From Methanococcus voltae (lineage in GTDB: Archaea > AGJL01 > Methanococci > Methanococcales > Methanococcaceae), in the NCBI RefSeq assembly GCF_017875395.1, contig NZ_JAGGMO010000008.1, positions 1 through 64,000 on the forward strand: 64,000 nucleotides of DNA. The letters run 5' to 3'. The translations under genes and the position numbers were made by a program. Shown in pieces: positions 17,583-26,692 of this stretch. How positions within the stretch are numbered: position 1 is the stretch's first letter; each line of letters starts with the position of its first letter. Under the pieces are notes generated by a model, which searched no databases, was not told the DNA's origin, and saw only the letters and a program-made list of their open reading frames with translations.

Positions 17583-18326
17583 TTAAATGTCCAATATGTT
17601 AACAACATCGCCCACTACAATAATTCCAGGAGCTTTTACGTCGCTGTTTTGCGCAATTTCTACAATGGTTCCGAGCGTTCCTTTAACCATTCTTTGATTA
17701 TCTCTTGTACCATCCATTAAAATTGCAATAGGTGTATTTTCGTTTCTTCTTGGATTTTTTAACAATTTTTTAACATGATTTTCCAAATTAGAAATTCCCA
17801 TTAATATAACAATCGTTTGAGCGTTTAAATCTTCCAATTTAACTTGCTTTTCATTTTCTGATTTATCTTCTGCTTCATGCCCTGTTACAACGGTGAAAGA
17901 TGTTGCCACTTTCCTATGAGTTACTGGTATGTCGAATATCTCAGGTACTGAAATAGAGGATGTAATTCCAGGTATGATTTCGTAAGCTATCCCTTCTTTT
18001 TTTATTGCTAGTACTTCTTCGCCCCCTCTACCAAATACGAAAGAGTCTCCACCTTTTAATCGAACTACAAGTTTATTTTCTTTTGCTTTATCGACTATAA
18101 TTTGGTTAATTTCGTCCTGTTTGTGTGAATGCTTACCTTTTCTCTTTCCAACGTATATAAGCTCAGCATCTTTGGATGCGTTATTTTTGATGATGTTTTC
18201 CCCAACTAAATCATCGTATATTATAACTTCTGCATTTTTTATTGCATTAATTCCCTTTAAAGTTATTAATTCTTCATCTCCAGGGCCTGCACCAACTAAT
18301 ATTACTTTTGAATTGTTTTTTTCCAT
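17583..18326 (-). CDS. cobA: Uroporphyrinogen-III C-methyltransferase
   Basis: 247 aa, full length for the SUMT family. It catalyses SAM-dependent methylation of uroporphyrinogen III at C2 and C7 to precorrin-2, the branch point to cobalamin, siroheme and coenzyme F430. Signatures: VGAGPGDEELITLKG at the N-terminus, YVGKRKGKHSHKQDEIN, the VRLKGGDSFVFGRGGEE loop, and PGITSSISVPE. AGGTG precedes the ATG. It stands alone between surface gene 4 and cofG, both on the same strand; 117 bp separates it from cofG. Confidence 0.95.
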   Translation of the reverse strand: MEKNNSKVILVGAGPGDEELITLKGINAIKNAEVIIYDDLVGENIIKNNASKDAELIYVGKRKGKHSHKQDEINQIIVDKAKENKLVVRLKGGDSFVFGRGGEEVLAIKKEGIAYEIIPGITSSISVPEIFDIPVTHRKVATSFTVVTGHEAEDKSENEKQVKLEDLNAQTIVILMGISNLENHVKKLLKNPRRNENTPIAILMDGTRDNQRMVKGTLGTIVEIAQNSDVKAPGIIVVGDVVNILDI

Positions 18327-18443
18327 AATTACACCTAATTAAAAATACAAATTAAATATTGTAATCAATTTACTTTATAATTCTTAATTTATTCTATATT
18401 AAGTTATTCTTTTATTTTTTATTTTAGTTTATTATAGTTTATT

Positions 18444-19559
18444 TTATTTTCCGATTTCCTGAATTTTATTGTATATTCTTTCATCCAGCCATTCTTTGTT
18501 GATGTATTTTTCATATACGGGCAATCTCTCGACTAAATTATAGCCCAATTCAGCACTAAATTTGTTTAATTCTTCGATCTCTGGCCAAGGCGCTTCAGGA
18601 TTAACAAAATCTTTCGTAACAGGTGAAACTCCGCCCCAATCGTCAATACCTGCGAGTAATAATAATTGACCGGTTTCTTTATTTAAATTAGGTGGTACTT
18701 GAACAGAAATATCCTTTAAAATCATTCTAGAAATAATAATTGTTTTTAAAACCTCAATAGGCGTAGGTTCGGGGTAATTTTCCATAGCTATACCCTTTTT
18801 GGCTCTAAAATTTTGAACTATTACTTCTTGTATATTTCCGTATTTTTCGTTTATCCGATTAATTTCAAAAAGTGAATCCACCAATTCTTCTTTGGTTTCT
18901 CCAATACCTATTAAAATACCCGTTGTAAAAGGTATTTTCAATTTTCCCGCGTTTTCCATCATTTCAATACGCGTTTTAGGCAATTTTCCAATGCTATCTT
19001 TATGGGCAACTGTACTGCAAAGTCTGCTACTTGAATTTTCCAACATTAAACCCATAGAAGCGTTAACTTCCCGCAATGTCTTTAATTCTTCGTAAGAAAG
19101 TATCCCGCAATTTGTATGGGGTAATAAGTCCGTATTATTTAAACACCAGTCTTCAATATCATAGAGGTATTCGATGATATTGGCATAGCCCATTTTGTTC
19201 AATTCTTCCATTATTTTTGGATTTTCATCCACATTTTCTCCAAAAGTAAAAAGAGCTTCGTGGCAATTGTATTTATCCGCTTCCCTAAGCGTTTCCTTCA
19301 TCTGTTCCTTTTTTAAAAGTGTGTAATTTTCTTCCCTAAATGTGCAGTAACCACAAATATTTCTGCACCAGGTACAAACCGGTATAAAAGCATTTTTTGA
19401 GTAAGTTATGACTTTATTGTTTATATTATTTACATTATTCTTGTTATTTACATTATTTTTATCGGCGTTATCTAATTTCGATAAATTTAATAAATTTTCT
19501 AAAATTTTTGTTGTAGATGTGGAATTTAAGATATTTAACGCATTTTCACGGCTTATCAC
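18444..19559 (-). CDS. cofG: FO synthase subunit CofG (7,8-didemethyl-8-hydroxy-5-deazariboflavin synthase)
   Basis: A radical-SAM enzyme that, with CofH, makes the deazaflavin FO of coenzyme F420. The cluster motif C-x3-C-x2-C is CRNICGYC, with an extra Cys three residues before it. Downstream are EALFTFGE and GILIGIGET, typical of the family. I prefer the GTG at 19559 ([11 protein letters not shown]), because GGTGAT lies three bases upstream, the same spacing as in feoA here; an upstream TTG at 19586 would add nine residues. An Asn/Val low-complexity insert ([14 protein letters not shown]) before the core is unusual. cofH is not in the window. Confidence 0.93.
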   Translation of the reverse strand: MISRENALNILNSTSTTKILENLLNLSKLDNADKNNVNNKNNVNNINNKVITYSKNAFIPVCTWCRNICGYCTFREENYTLLKKEQMKETLREADKYNCHEALFTFGENVDENPKIMEELNKMGYANIIEYLYDIEDWCLNNTDLLPHTNCGILSYEELKTLREVNASMGLMLENSSSRLCSTVAHKDSIGKLPKTRIEMMENAGKLKIPFTTGILIGIGETKEELVDSLFEINRINEKYGNIQEVIVQNFRAKKGIAMENYPEPTPIEVLKTIIISRMILKDISVQVPPNLNKETGQLLLLAGIDDWGGVSPVTKDFVNPEAPWPEIEELNKFSAELGYNLVERLPVYEKYINKEWLDERIYNKIQEIGK

Positions 19560-19657
19560 ACAATCACCATTACTGATTTTTATCAATTATGTTAAATAAT
19601 TTTAATTAATTCTTATCAATTATGTTAAATAATTTTTAATTATTTCAATTTTTTAAA

Positions 19658-19873
19658 TTAACCACCAGAAACTACAGGTAATATTCTTAATTTATCGTTA
19701 TTTTGCAATATATCGTCATCGGACAGTATTTCCCCGTTTTTAACAATTAAAACGTCTTCTAAATCCATTAACTTAATAAGGGTATTTACATTACTATTTT
19801 CATTAATTTCAATTGTTTTTTCTTCATTATTGTAATTCACAATCACTTTGATTATATTATCCAAATTAATCAA
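19658..19873 (-). CDS. MoaD/ThiS-like ubiquitin-fold sulfur carrier or small modifier
   Basis: About 70 aa with a beta-grasp pattern and a C-terminal Gly-Gly (PVVSGG), the adenylation/thiocarboxylation or conjugation site of ThiS, MoaD and archaeal SAMP proteins. There is no ATG; the start is TTG, either at 19873 or, judged by GAGTTGAT placed four bases before it, the TTG at 19864. It lies just upstream of cofG on the same strand (about 100 bp). The sequence cannot say whether it serves thiamin, molybdopterin/tungstopterin, tRNA thiolation or protein conjugation. A ThiF-like protein is encoded about 2.5 kb away on the other strand. Confidence 0.75.
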   Translation of the reverse strand: MINLDNIIKVIVNYNNEEKTIEINENSNVNTLIKLMDLEDVLIVKNGEILSDDDILQNNDKLRILPVVSGG

Positions 19874-19987
19874 CTCAAAATTGTTATTTCCTATTTTATC
19901 ATTATTCTTACTATTTATTTAATTTATTAACTTACTATCTATTTAATTTATTAAATTTATTTTTATTATTTTTATTATTTTTATTTT

Positions 19988-21034
19988 TTATTTTTTATTT
20001 TTATTTTTATCCTTTAAAAAGTTCAATAGTTCTTCAGTATCGCCCATCTGTTCTAATTCTTTTAAACTAAGCGCTGCAATTCTTTTATATTGCATATCTT
20101 TGTTTTCCAATATCAAAATTGAATGACTGTTGAATAATTTTGATATCTCATTGACTATTAAAGCTTTTCTTTTTACTTCTTCGTTGCTGGATTCTTGAAT
20201 ATTTGTAAACAACAAGTTTTTAGAGTTTTCCTTATCTTCCCCGAGCGCGTCAAAAGGTGCCCTAGTTGTTTCAGTTACATTAAACCCTAAATCGCTAAAT
20301 AAGTCAAGTACGTTACTTTTAAAACTGTCTTCCTCAAATTGATTTTGATGGCTTTGATGGCTTTGATGATTTTTGGTCGATTCGCTGTTTATACCACTTA
20401 CTTCATTTTTGATATTATCGTTGATATTAGGCTCGACGTGTTTTTCTCTGCTCGATATCTCGATATCTTCTCTTATAATGTGCAAACCCTTAACAAGTGG
20501 GACGTCCAAATATTCCTCAATTTTAATTGCAACTTCAGCGGACGGGTTTGCTTCGTTTTGCTCGTATTTGTATATAGTTTTCCTTGAAACACGGGATATT
20601 TCCGCTAGTTCGCCGACTGAAATATTCAACTGCTCACGGGTTCTTTTTAACACACTACCGTCGATATTAACGAAAAAACCGCCCCTATCGGCATAAACTA
20701 CAGGAGGTCGCCCGGTTATCTGGTTTTCAAAAGTTTTTGTAGTTACTGCTTTTATATGGTGACGTTCATAAACTACTTCGTCTTCCATTGTTGAATTACG
20801 AGTTCTAGAACCAACTATTATGGGTGTAGCGGATACTATAGACGCTATTTTACATAATTCATCAGATTGCTGAGAGCTTAAGCTATCAATATTTTTTAAC
20901 ACTTTTATAAGCAATCTCGTGTTTCCCCTTCTTGCTATTAAATCAAAGCACGATCTGTCCAAGGATGGCTTTGAAATTACAAAATTATTTTCATATAGTA
21001 TTTGAATACATTCTGATAATAATACTTCTCGCAT
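19988..21034 (-). CDS. Archaeal HTH-type transcriptional regulator
   Basis: About 348 aa. The N-terminal ~110 residues resemble a nuclease-like or sensor fold (FDLIARRGNTRLLIKVLKNI, then TPIIVGSRTR). A Cro/C1-type helix-turn-helix follows at roughly residues 130-180 (REQLNISVGELAEISRVSRK, then TIYKYEQNEANPS). The C-terminal domain again looks like a restriction-endonuclease-like or sensor repeat (FDALGEDKENSKNLLF). The layout matches a conserved archaeal family of putative HTH regulators. ATG at 21034 is preferred over a GTG nine bases upstream. A His/Gln-rich stretch (NHQSHQSHQNQ) links the domains. Targets unknown. Confidence 0.8.
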   Translation of the reverse strand: MREVLLSECIQILYENNFVISKPSLDRSCFDLIARRGNTRLLIKVLKNIDSLSSQQSDELCKIASIVSATPIIVGSRTRNSTMEDEVVYERHHIKAVTTKTFENQITGRPPVVYADRGGFFVNIDGSVLKRTREQLNISVGELAEISRVSRKTIYKYEQNEANPSAEVAIKIEEYLDVPLVKGLHIIREDIEISSREKHVEPNINDNIKNEVSGINSESTKNHQSHQSHQNQFEEDSFKSNVLDLFSDLGFNVTETTRAPFDALGEDKENSKNLLFTNIQESSNEEVKRKALIVNEISKLFNSHSILILENKDMQYKRIAALSLKELEQMGDTEELLNFLKDKNKNKK

Positions 21035-21266
21035 TATAACCACGCTTTTTTTATATTTTATAAGTTACTTTACTGGTATAATCTGTAATTATTTATTGTA
21101 TAAACTTTCATAAAATTCATAAAATTCATAATTCATAACATTCATAAATTACATAAAGTACGTTAAAGTAAATATATTTAATACAATTATAGTTATACTC
21201 TATATATAATTATATAGTTAATATTACGCTGGGTTAAACACAATTATAAATATTTTAGGTTAAATC

Positions 21267-22184
21267 ATGGAAAAAAAGAATATCGATGACAAATTTATTG
21301 GATTAAAAATAAAAGACGCCATAATATTTAATGAAAATTTAAAAAAATATGTTGAAGTAAAAATAAATAAATCGGGAAAGGAAATTTACAAAATTGATTT
21401 TAATTCAAAAGAAGCAGTTTATGAATACAACGTAGCAATTTTAAAAGGATTGTATGGCTTAAATATGAAATTCCATAGCGATGCTTTGGTACCTACTCCA
21501 GTTAACAGATATACGTTTATTTATTACATAATATCTGAATTTTTAAATAACTTAGATACTTTAGATAAATCAGAAGATAAACCAGAACTAAATATTTTAG
21601 AAATAGGTACTGGTTCAGGGATTTTATCAATTTTAATGTCAAAATACTTCTGCGAATTAACCAATAAATGCGATAAAGATAATAAAGATATTGAATTAAT
21701 TAACATGTATGCAACAGATATTAAAGAAGAATATTTAGAAATAGCAAGAGAAAATTACTCCAATAATTTAGATAAATTAAAATTACCAATTAAATTTGTT
21801 AATTCGCAAGGCAATTTAATAAAAAACATTTCAGAATTAAATAAAGAATTGAATAACAACAAGTATGATATAATATTTACCTATCCTCCATACTATTCAG
21901 ACCATTCGGTCGCTTCTATACGGAGTTTTGGGGGTGCAGATGCCGAAAAGGTCGAGCTAATTGGTGGTGGTAAATATGGGGAAAAGTTTTCGGAAAAGTT
22001 AATTGAAGAAGCAAAAGACGTTTTAAATGAAAATGGAATTATTGCATTCATGTTTCCCGATAAACCCGAAGAAAGGCGTACTTTAGTTGAAAATAAAATT
22101 TTAGACTGCAATTTAAAGTTGGAAAAGTACGAAATTCAGTCTGGAAAACGTAAAAGACATATTATATTTGGAATTAAAAAATAA
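21267..22184 (+). CDS. RlmF/METTL16-like SAM-dependent methyltransferase
   Basis: 305 aa. It contains the class I SAM-binding motif ILEIGTGSGILSILMSKYF and, where N6-adenine methylases have NPPF/NPPY, the sequence FTYPPYYSDHS. The N-terminal KFHSDALVPTPVNR and the layout resemble RlmF/METTL16 proteins, which methylate adenosine N6 in structured RNA. Tyr replaces the usual Asn/Asp of the catalytic tetrapeptide, so chemistry or substrate may differ. It is followed 85 bp later by the ThiF-like gene on the same strand. Confidence 0.7.
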   Translation: MEKKNIDDKFIGLKIKDAIIFNENLKKYVEVKINKSGKEIYKIDFNSKEAVYEYNVAILKGLYGLNMKFHSDALVPTPVNRYTFIYYIISEFLNNLDTLDKSEDKPELNILEIGTGSGILSILMSKYFCELTNKCDKDNKDIELINMYATDIKEEYLEIARENYSNNLDKLKLPIKFVNSQGNLIKNISELNKELNNNKYDIIFTYPPYYSDHSVASIRSFGGADAEKVELIGGGKYGEKFSEKLIEEAKDVLNENGIIAFMFPDKPEERRTLVENKILDCNLKLEKYEIQSGKRKRHIIFGIKK

Positions 22185-22269
22185 TAATAAAAATAAACAT
22201 AGCAATAAACATAAAAATATTAAATTAATGGCTTAATAAATTAATAAAATACAATTAAAATGGGATATT

Positions 22270-22923
22270 ATGGAAAAATTAGATAATAAAAATAATAAAA
22301 ATAATAAAAATAATAATGAGGATATAACCGAAATAAAAGCTTTAGAAGATAGATTAAAAGCTACTGGAACAGTTACAGTTCTTGGAGCGGGTCGCTTAGG
22401 CATTAGAGTAGTTATGGATTTATTAGAAGTCCATAGGGGCGGTTTTGAAAAAATACAAGTTTTTGACGGTGCAAAAATCGATAAAAACGATATTATCCAT
22501 AGGAAATATGGTGCAAAAGTAGGGGACTTTAAAGCTAAATTTTTAGAGGATTTTTACCCTGAAAAAGTAACGGGAATTTCAAAATATGTGGATATTGAAA
22601 ATATCCTCGAAATAGAAGGCGATGTTATAATATCCGTTATAGCAGGCGGGGATACTTTAAAAATCAGGGAATTAATATTGGATTACGCTTTAAAAAATAA
22701 TAAACAATTTATATCTACAAATGGTGTTTTTGGAATTGAAAAACCTGTAAAAGTTGAAATGTCGCAAGACGCAAAAGGTCCAGTCGAATTTATGAAAAAT
22801 ATGCCAAATCATACCGTTGTTGGTACTGGGGGCTTAATTAAAGATGGTGAGCCAATTACACCATATACACTTGACAAAATGAGCGAATTAATAGTTAAAA
22901 CTTCATTAAAACTTAAAAAATAG
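22270..22923 (+). CDS. ThiF/E1-like Rossmann-fold protein
   Basis: 217 aa. After an Asn/Lys-rich N-terminus comes a nucleotide-binding loop VTVLGAGRLGIRVV, an acidic residue at the end of the second strand (IQVFDG) and DIIHRKYGAKVGDFKA. This resembles the adenylation core of ThiF/MoeB/E1 enzymes, including the KID...HRKYG segment. The protein has no cysteine at all, so it cannot form the thioester of classical E1 enzymes. It could adenylate a carboxylate only (the methanogen protein HcgE works this way) or simply bind NAD(P). GGGAT precedes the ATG. Exact substrate unknown. Confidence 0.6.
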   Translation: MEKLDNKNNKNNKNNNEDITEIKALEDRLKATGTVTVLGAGRLGIRVVMDLLEVHRGGFEKIQVFDGAKIDKNDIIHRKYGAKVGDFKAKFLEDFYPEKVTGISKYVDIENILEIEGDVIISVIAGGDTLKIRELILDYALKNNKQFISTNGVFGIEKPVKVEMSQDAKGPVEFMKNMPNHTVVGTGGLIKDGEPITPYTLDKMSELIVKTSLKLKK

Positions 22924-23026
22924 AAATTTTAAATATATTCTAATATTTTTTAAATAGATATATAAAAATTTAAAAAAAATTAATTTAATTAATTAACTTA
23001 TTATCTAATTTAATTATTTATTTAAC

Positions 23027-23689
23027 TTATTTGGTTTGAGTAGGTATGTAAGGTAATATGAAATCCACAAAGCTTTCTACGTTTCTTGTTTGGATGTATA
23101 TTGTTCCAGTACCTGAAAATCTGTATACTAAACCTTCTCCACCCAATAAAGTTGATTTTAAACCGCCTACTTTGGTTAATTGGTAGTCTAATCCTTCGGT
23201 AAATCCTATTAAGTTACCGTTATCAACAACTAACGATTCATTGTTTAATTCAACTGTTTCTATTGCACCATAAGATGATAAGAATAAATCTCCTTCACCG
23301 TTTAATTTCATTAAAAATAAACCCTTACCGCCGAAGAAAGATTTAGCACCTCCAAATTTGGTGTCTATATCAATATTAGGGGATGAGGCTAAATAAGCTC
23401 CGTGTTGTACGTATAATGTACCATTTAATTTATGGTATTGTATATCCCCTGATAAAGAAGGTGCTAAAGCTAATTTACCAGAACCCTCAAAAGTGTTTAG
23501 GAATAAACTTTCGCCAACCACAGCTCTTTTTAATACGCCAAACAAGCCTCCTTTAGCTTGTGTTTTTATTTCCACACTTGGTTCCATGTAAACCATTGCA
23601 CCAGTTTCTGTTACTATACCTTCATTGTTAAGATTTAGCTTTAAAATTGAATATGATGGACCTTTTTCGATAGAATAATCGTAAGCCAT
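23027..23689 (-). CDS. AIM24 / TIGR00266-family protein
   Basis: About 220 aa, rich in beta-strand and Gly, with the family pattern of two similar halves: VTETGAMVYMEPSVEIKT, GGLFGVLKRAVVGESLFLNT, FFGGKGLFLMKLNGEGDLFL and LVYRFSGTGTIYIQTR. AIM24-like proteins occur in all domains; their biochemical role is not established. The ATG at 23689 with GGGTG just upstream is preferred to the GTG at 23698. Convergent with the ThiF-like gene. Confidence 0.85.
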   Translation of the reverse strand: MAYDYSIEKGPSYSILKLNLNNEGIVTETGAMVYMEPSVEIKTQAKGGLFGVLKRAVVGESLFLNTFEGSGKLALAPSLSGDIQYHKLNGTLYVQHGAYLASSPNIDIDTKFGGAKSFFGGKGLFLMKLNGEGDLFLSSYGAIETVELNNESLVVDNGNLIGFTEGLDYQLTKVGGLKSTLLGGEGLVYRFSGTGTIYIQTRNVESFVDFILPYIPTQTK

Positions 23690-23824
23690 TTCTAACACCC
23701 TTAAATTTTTATAAATTAATTAATACGTTATTATTTATTCCATTTATTGTTTTTATCTTTTTTTATTTAGATTAATTATTATTTGTTAATTTAATTCAAT
23801 AAATTAATAAACTAAATTAATAAA

Positions 23825-25174
23825 CTAAATTTCTCCAATTCCAATATATATGTTATTGTTTCCAATTTTCTTAAAAGCTTCAGAATACAATTCAATACCG
23901 TATTTATCTGCAAATTCTTGCATTCTCTTTCTGCCAGTATCTTTAGTTCGTTCTCCAACTGAAACAAGTACGTAACTATCGTGAATTTTTTCACAAGCTA
24001 GTATCTTTTTTCTTTTGTACTGACCAACCCTTAAATCAAGGTTTATCATTTCAGGTATTTTTTCAAGGTGCATAATGGCTTGTTTTGCATCTTCAATTAA
24101 CATACAGTCTTTTAAGTGCTCAAAGATTAATTTACTGCTTTCGTTATTTTTTATATCCTTTACATCTTTTTTAGCACTTGTTTTTTCTTTTGCATCAGAT
24201 TTTTTTTCAATATTTTCTTTTTCTTTTCGCTCTTCCATTAATTTTTCACTCTTAATGGATTTGTCATTTGTATTGATGGCTAACCTATCCTTTTTATAGT
24301 AATTTAACTTACCACTTTGGAAATCTACGATTATAGACCTAGAAGCTCGGTTTATATCGGTAATGCCACCTTTTGCAAGATAGTTTAATTTTTTACCGAT
24401 TAATTCTATCGTATCTTCATCTATTTTTTCAGCAGGAATCTCTGCTAATTCCTCGATTTTATAATACTCACTTAATATGGTATTATCAAATTTTTGAAGT
24501 CTTTGGAGGATTTTAATAGCCGGAGATGTGATATTTTTTGACTTTTCAAATCTTAAAGCTCCTGATATTATCAATTCGTCGTCATCGTTTGGTTCGATTA
24601 TTCCGGGGGTGTCTAATAATTTTATATCCTTTGTAAGCTTAATCCATTGCTCTCCAACAGTTAAACCTGCAACTAAACCACTTCTAGCACTTTTTTTGCC
24701 CGTAAGTGAATTGATAATTGAAGATTTACCTACGTTAGGGTATCCTACTACACCTACAGTGCCAATGTTTTGAGGTTTGGATGAATTTGGATGGGAATTA
24801 ATATTTGGATTAGGATTGGATGAGTTTTTAGCCTTATTTTTTGCATTAGCATAAATATGGAGCTTTATTTCGTCCCTTAATATTTTAGTACCTAACTTAT
24901 GGGTAGCACTAACAAATACGACTGAAGCGTCAGGATTTTCTGCCATAAATTTCTTTTTCCAAACTTCTAAGATTTCTTTAGGTACTAAATCGGCTTTATT
25001 CAGTACATATATAAGTTTTTTACCATTGTGAATAATACTACTTTCTAAATCGTAGTTACGGGTAGTTTCGGGGTCTCTAGCATCTACCACTAGTAAAATA
25101 ACGTCACATTCTGTTATTATCCCTTTAACCTTTAATTTTGTTGATATTCTAAGTGTTGATTTTTTCTTTTCCAT
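23825..25174 (-). CDS. Circularly permuted GTPase (YlqF/YawG-like)
   Basis: 449 aa with G motifs in permuted order: G4 NKADLVP near residue 60, G5 SATHK, then G1 GYPNVGKSS near residue 146 and G3 DTPG near residue 195. This is the YlqF/YawG family, usually linked to ribosome assembly. The C-terminal third carries a Lys/Glu-rich charged linker (KEKENIEKKSDAKEKTSAKK) and a separate ~95-residue domain (LKDCMLIEDAKQAIMHLEKI to the end) that I do not recognise. GGTGA precedes the ATG. Confidence 0.85.
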   Translation of the reverse strand: MEKKKSTLRISTKLKVKGIITECDVILLVVDARDPETTRNYDLESSIIHNGKKLIYVLNKADLVPKEILEVWKKKFMAENPDASVVFVSATHKLGTKILRDEIKLHIYANAKNKAKNSSNPNPNINSHPNSSKPQNIGTVGVVGYPNVGKSSIINSLTGKKSARSGLVAGLTVGEQWIKLTKDIKLLDTPGIIEPNDDDELIISGALRFEKSKNITSPAIKILQRLQKFDNTILSEYYKIEELAEIPAEKIDEDTIELIGKKLNYLAKGGITDINRASRSIIVDFQSGKLNYYKKDRLAINTNDKSIKSEKLMEERKEKENIEKKSDAKEKTSAKKDVKDIKNNESSKLIFEHLKDCMLIEDAKQAIMHLEKIPEMINLDLRVGQYKRKKILACEKIHDSYVLVSVGERTKDTGRKRMQEFADKYGIELYSEAFKKIGNNNIYIGIGEI

Positions 25175-25429
25175 GATTTCACCATAAAATTGATTAAATA
25201 CTTTTATACATCTATACGTCCTTAAGTTATAAAGTTATAAAGTTTAATTATAAATTTATAAATTTCAAGTTGTATCAATTAAAATAGTAGCATATCATTT
25301 AAATAATTATCAGTGTAAATTATTGATAGAATTATTAAAATTGATAGAATTGGTAGAATCATATAAAAATAGTTATATAATATGATAAATAGATAAATAA
25401 TCCATAAAATTATTAAAATCGGTGTAAAA

Positions 25430-26584
25430 ATGTCAAATTTAAGAGCATTAAGAGCAAGATTAAGAGATTTTGTAGAAACTGAAGAGGGTTATTTTGCAGT
25501 TAATACATATCAACACCCAAATGACAGAATAATTGCATTTTTAAGGTACATTAATTTAAATAAACTATCAGAAGTGACAAATAAGGAAATTGACGAATTA
25601 TTATGTATATATAATTTAAATAAAGACGATGTACGAATTAAATTAGACGAAAATGGAAATGAGTTGCAATTTATTAAAGTAGCAGATTCGAAAACTGCAT
25701 ACGATATATTACAACAAAATTATCCAAGATACGTTTATTATGATAGTGTAAACGACGTATTGTTGCACGCTATACCTTACGCCGATATAAAACAGATTAT
25801 AAGTCCAAAAGACAGATTAATGGAAATAATAAAGAACCCCAAGACGCCACTGGAAGAAAAATGTAAAAGATTAGCTGAAAAGTTAAAAGAATGTGGTAAA
25901 AAGAATAATTTACCTATTGATTTTGATAACATGGGAGTTTCAGGCTCTACCATACCAAAACTTAACAATGAAGGTTCAGACATTGATTTTGTAATATATG
26001 GTATGAAATATCACAAAATAGCAAGAAAAATTTTAGAAAAATGCTTTGAAGATGAAGAAATTCCTGAAATAACGCCATTATCTGAAAATTTCTGGAAAAA
26101 AGCATACAATAAAAGAATTAAAGACGATACTCTTGATTACGATGAATTCGTATGGCACGAATTAAGAAAATACAATCGTGGCTCCATAAATGGAACAATG
26201 TTTGATTTACTGGCTACAAGAGAATGGGACGAAATAAACGATAATTATGGCGATAAATCCTATAAAAATAATGGTTTTATTAAAATAAATGCTAAAGTAA
26301 AAGACGATGACTATATGTTCGATAATCCAGCGACATATACACTTGAAAACGTAGAAATAGCAGGATACGAGGGAAATATAAATATTAATGAGGTTGCTGA
26401 AAATTCCTTAAAAGAGGTAGTTTCTTTTACCCATACCTATGCAGGTCAGTGTTTAAATGATGAAAACGTATCCATTAGGGGCAAATTAGAATCTGTGAAA
26501 TCTTCCAATTGTGAAAATTACTACAGAATTGTTGTAGGAACTACAAGAGAAGCATTTAATGAGTATATTAAATTAAATAAGTAA
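25430..26584 (+). CDS. Polymerase-beta-type nucleotidyltransferase
   Basis: 384 aa. The nucleotidyltransferase signature GSTIPKLNNEGSDIDFVIYG (GS, then D-x-D) sits near residues 171-190, giving two of the three metal-binding acidic residues; a third is probably FDLLA near residue 260. The N-terminal ~100 residues (ALRARLRDFVETEEGYFAV) and the C-terminal ~100 residues are archaeal-specific. It belongs to the predicted archaeal nucleotidyltransferases; nucleotide and acceptor are unknown. GGTG precedes the ATG. Stands alone, divergent from the GTPase gene. Confidence 0.8.
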   Translation: MSNLRALRARLRDFVETEEGYFAVNTYQHPNDRIIAFLRYINLNKLSEVTNKEIDELLCIYNLNKDDVRIKLDENGNELQFIKVADSKTAYDILQQNYPRYVYYDSVNDVLLHAIPYADIKQIISPKDRLMEIIKNPKTPLEEKCKRLAEKLKECGKKNNLPIDFDNMGVSGSTIPKLNNEGSDIDFVIYGMKYHKIARKILEKCFEDEEIPEITPLSENFWKKAYNKRIKDDTLDYDEFVWHELRKYNRGSINGTMFDLLATREWDEINDNYGDKSYKNNGFIKINAKVKDDDYMFDNPATYTLENVEIAGYEGNININEVAENSLKEVVSFTHTYAGQCLNDENVSIRGKLESVKSSNCENYYRIVVGTTREAFNEYIKLNK

Positions 26585-26692
26585 ATACTTTTAAAAATAA
26601 AAATAATAAAAAATAACATATATTATATATTTTTTAATTTTATATATTCTTTAATTTTATTTATTACTTTTAAGTTATTATTTTTTTATTCA

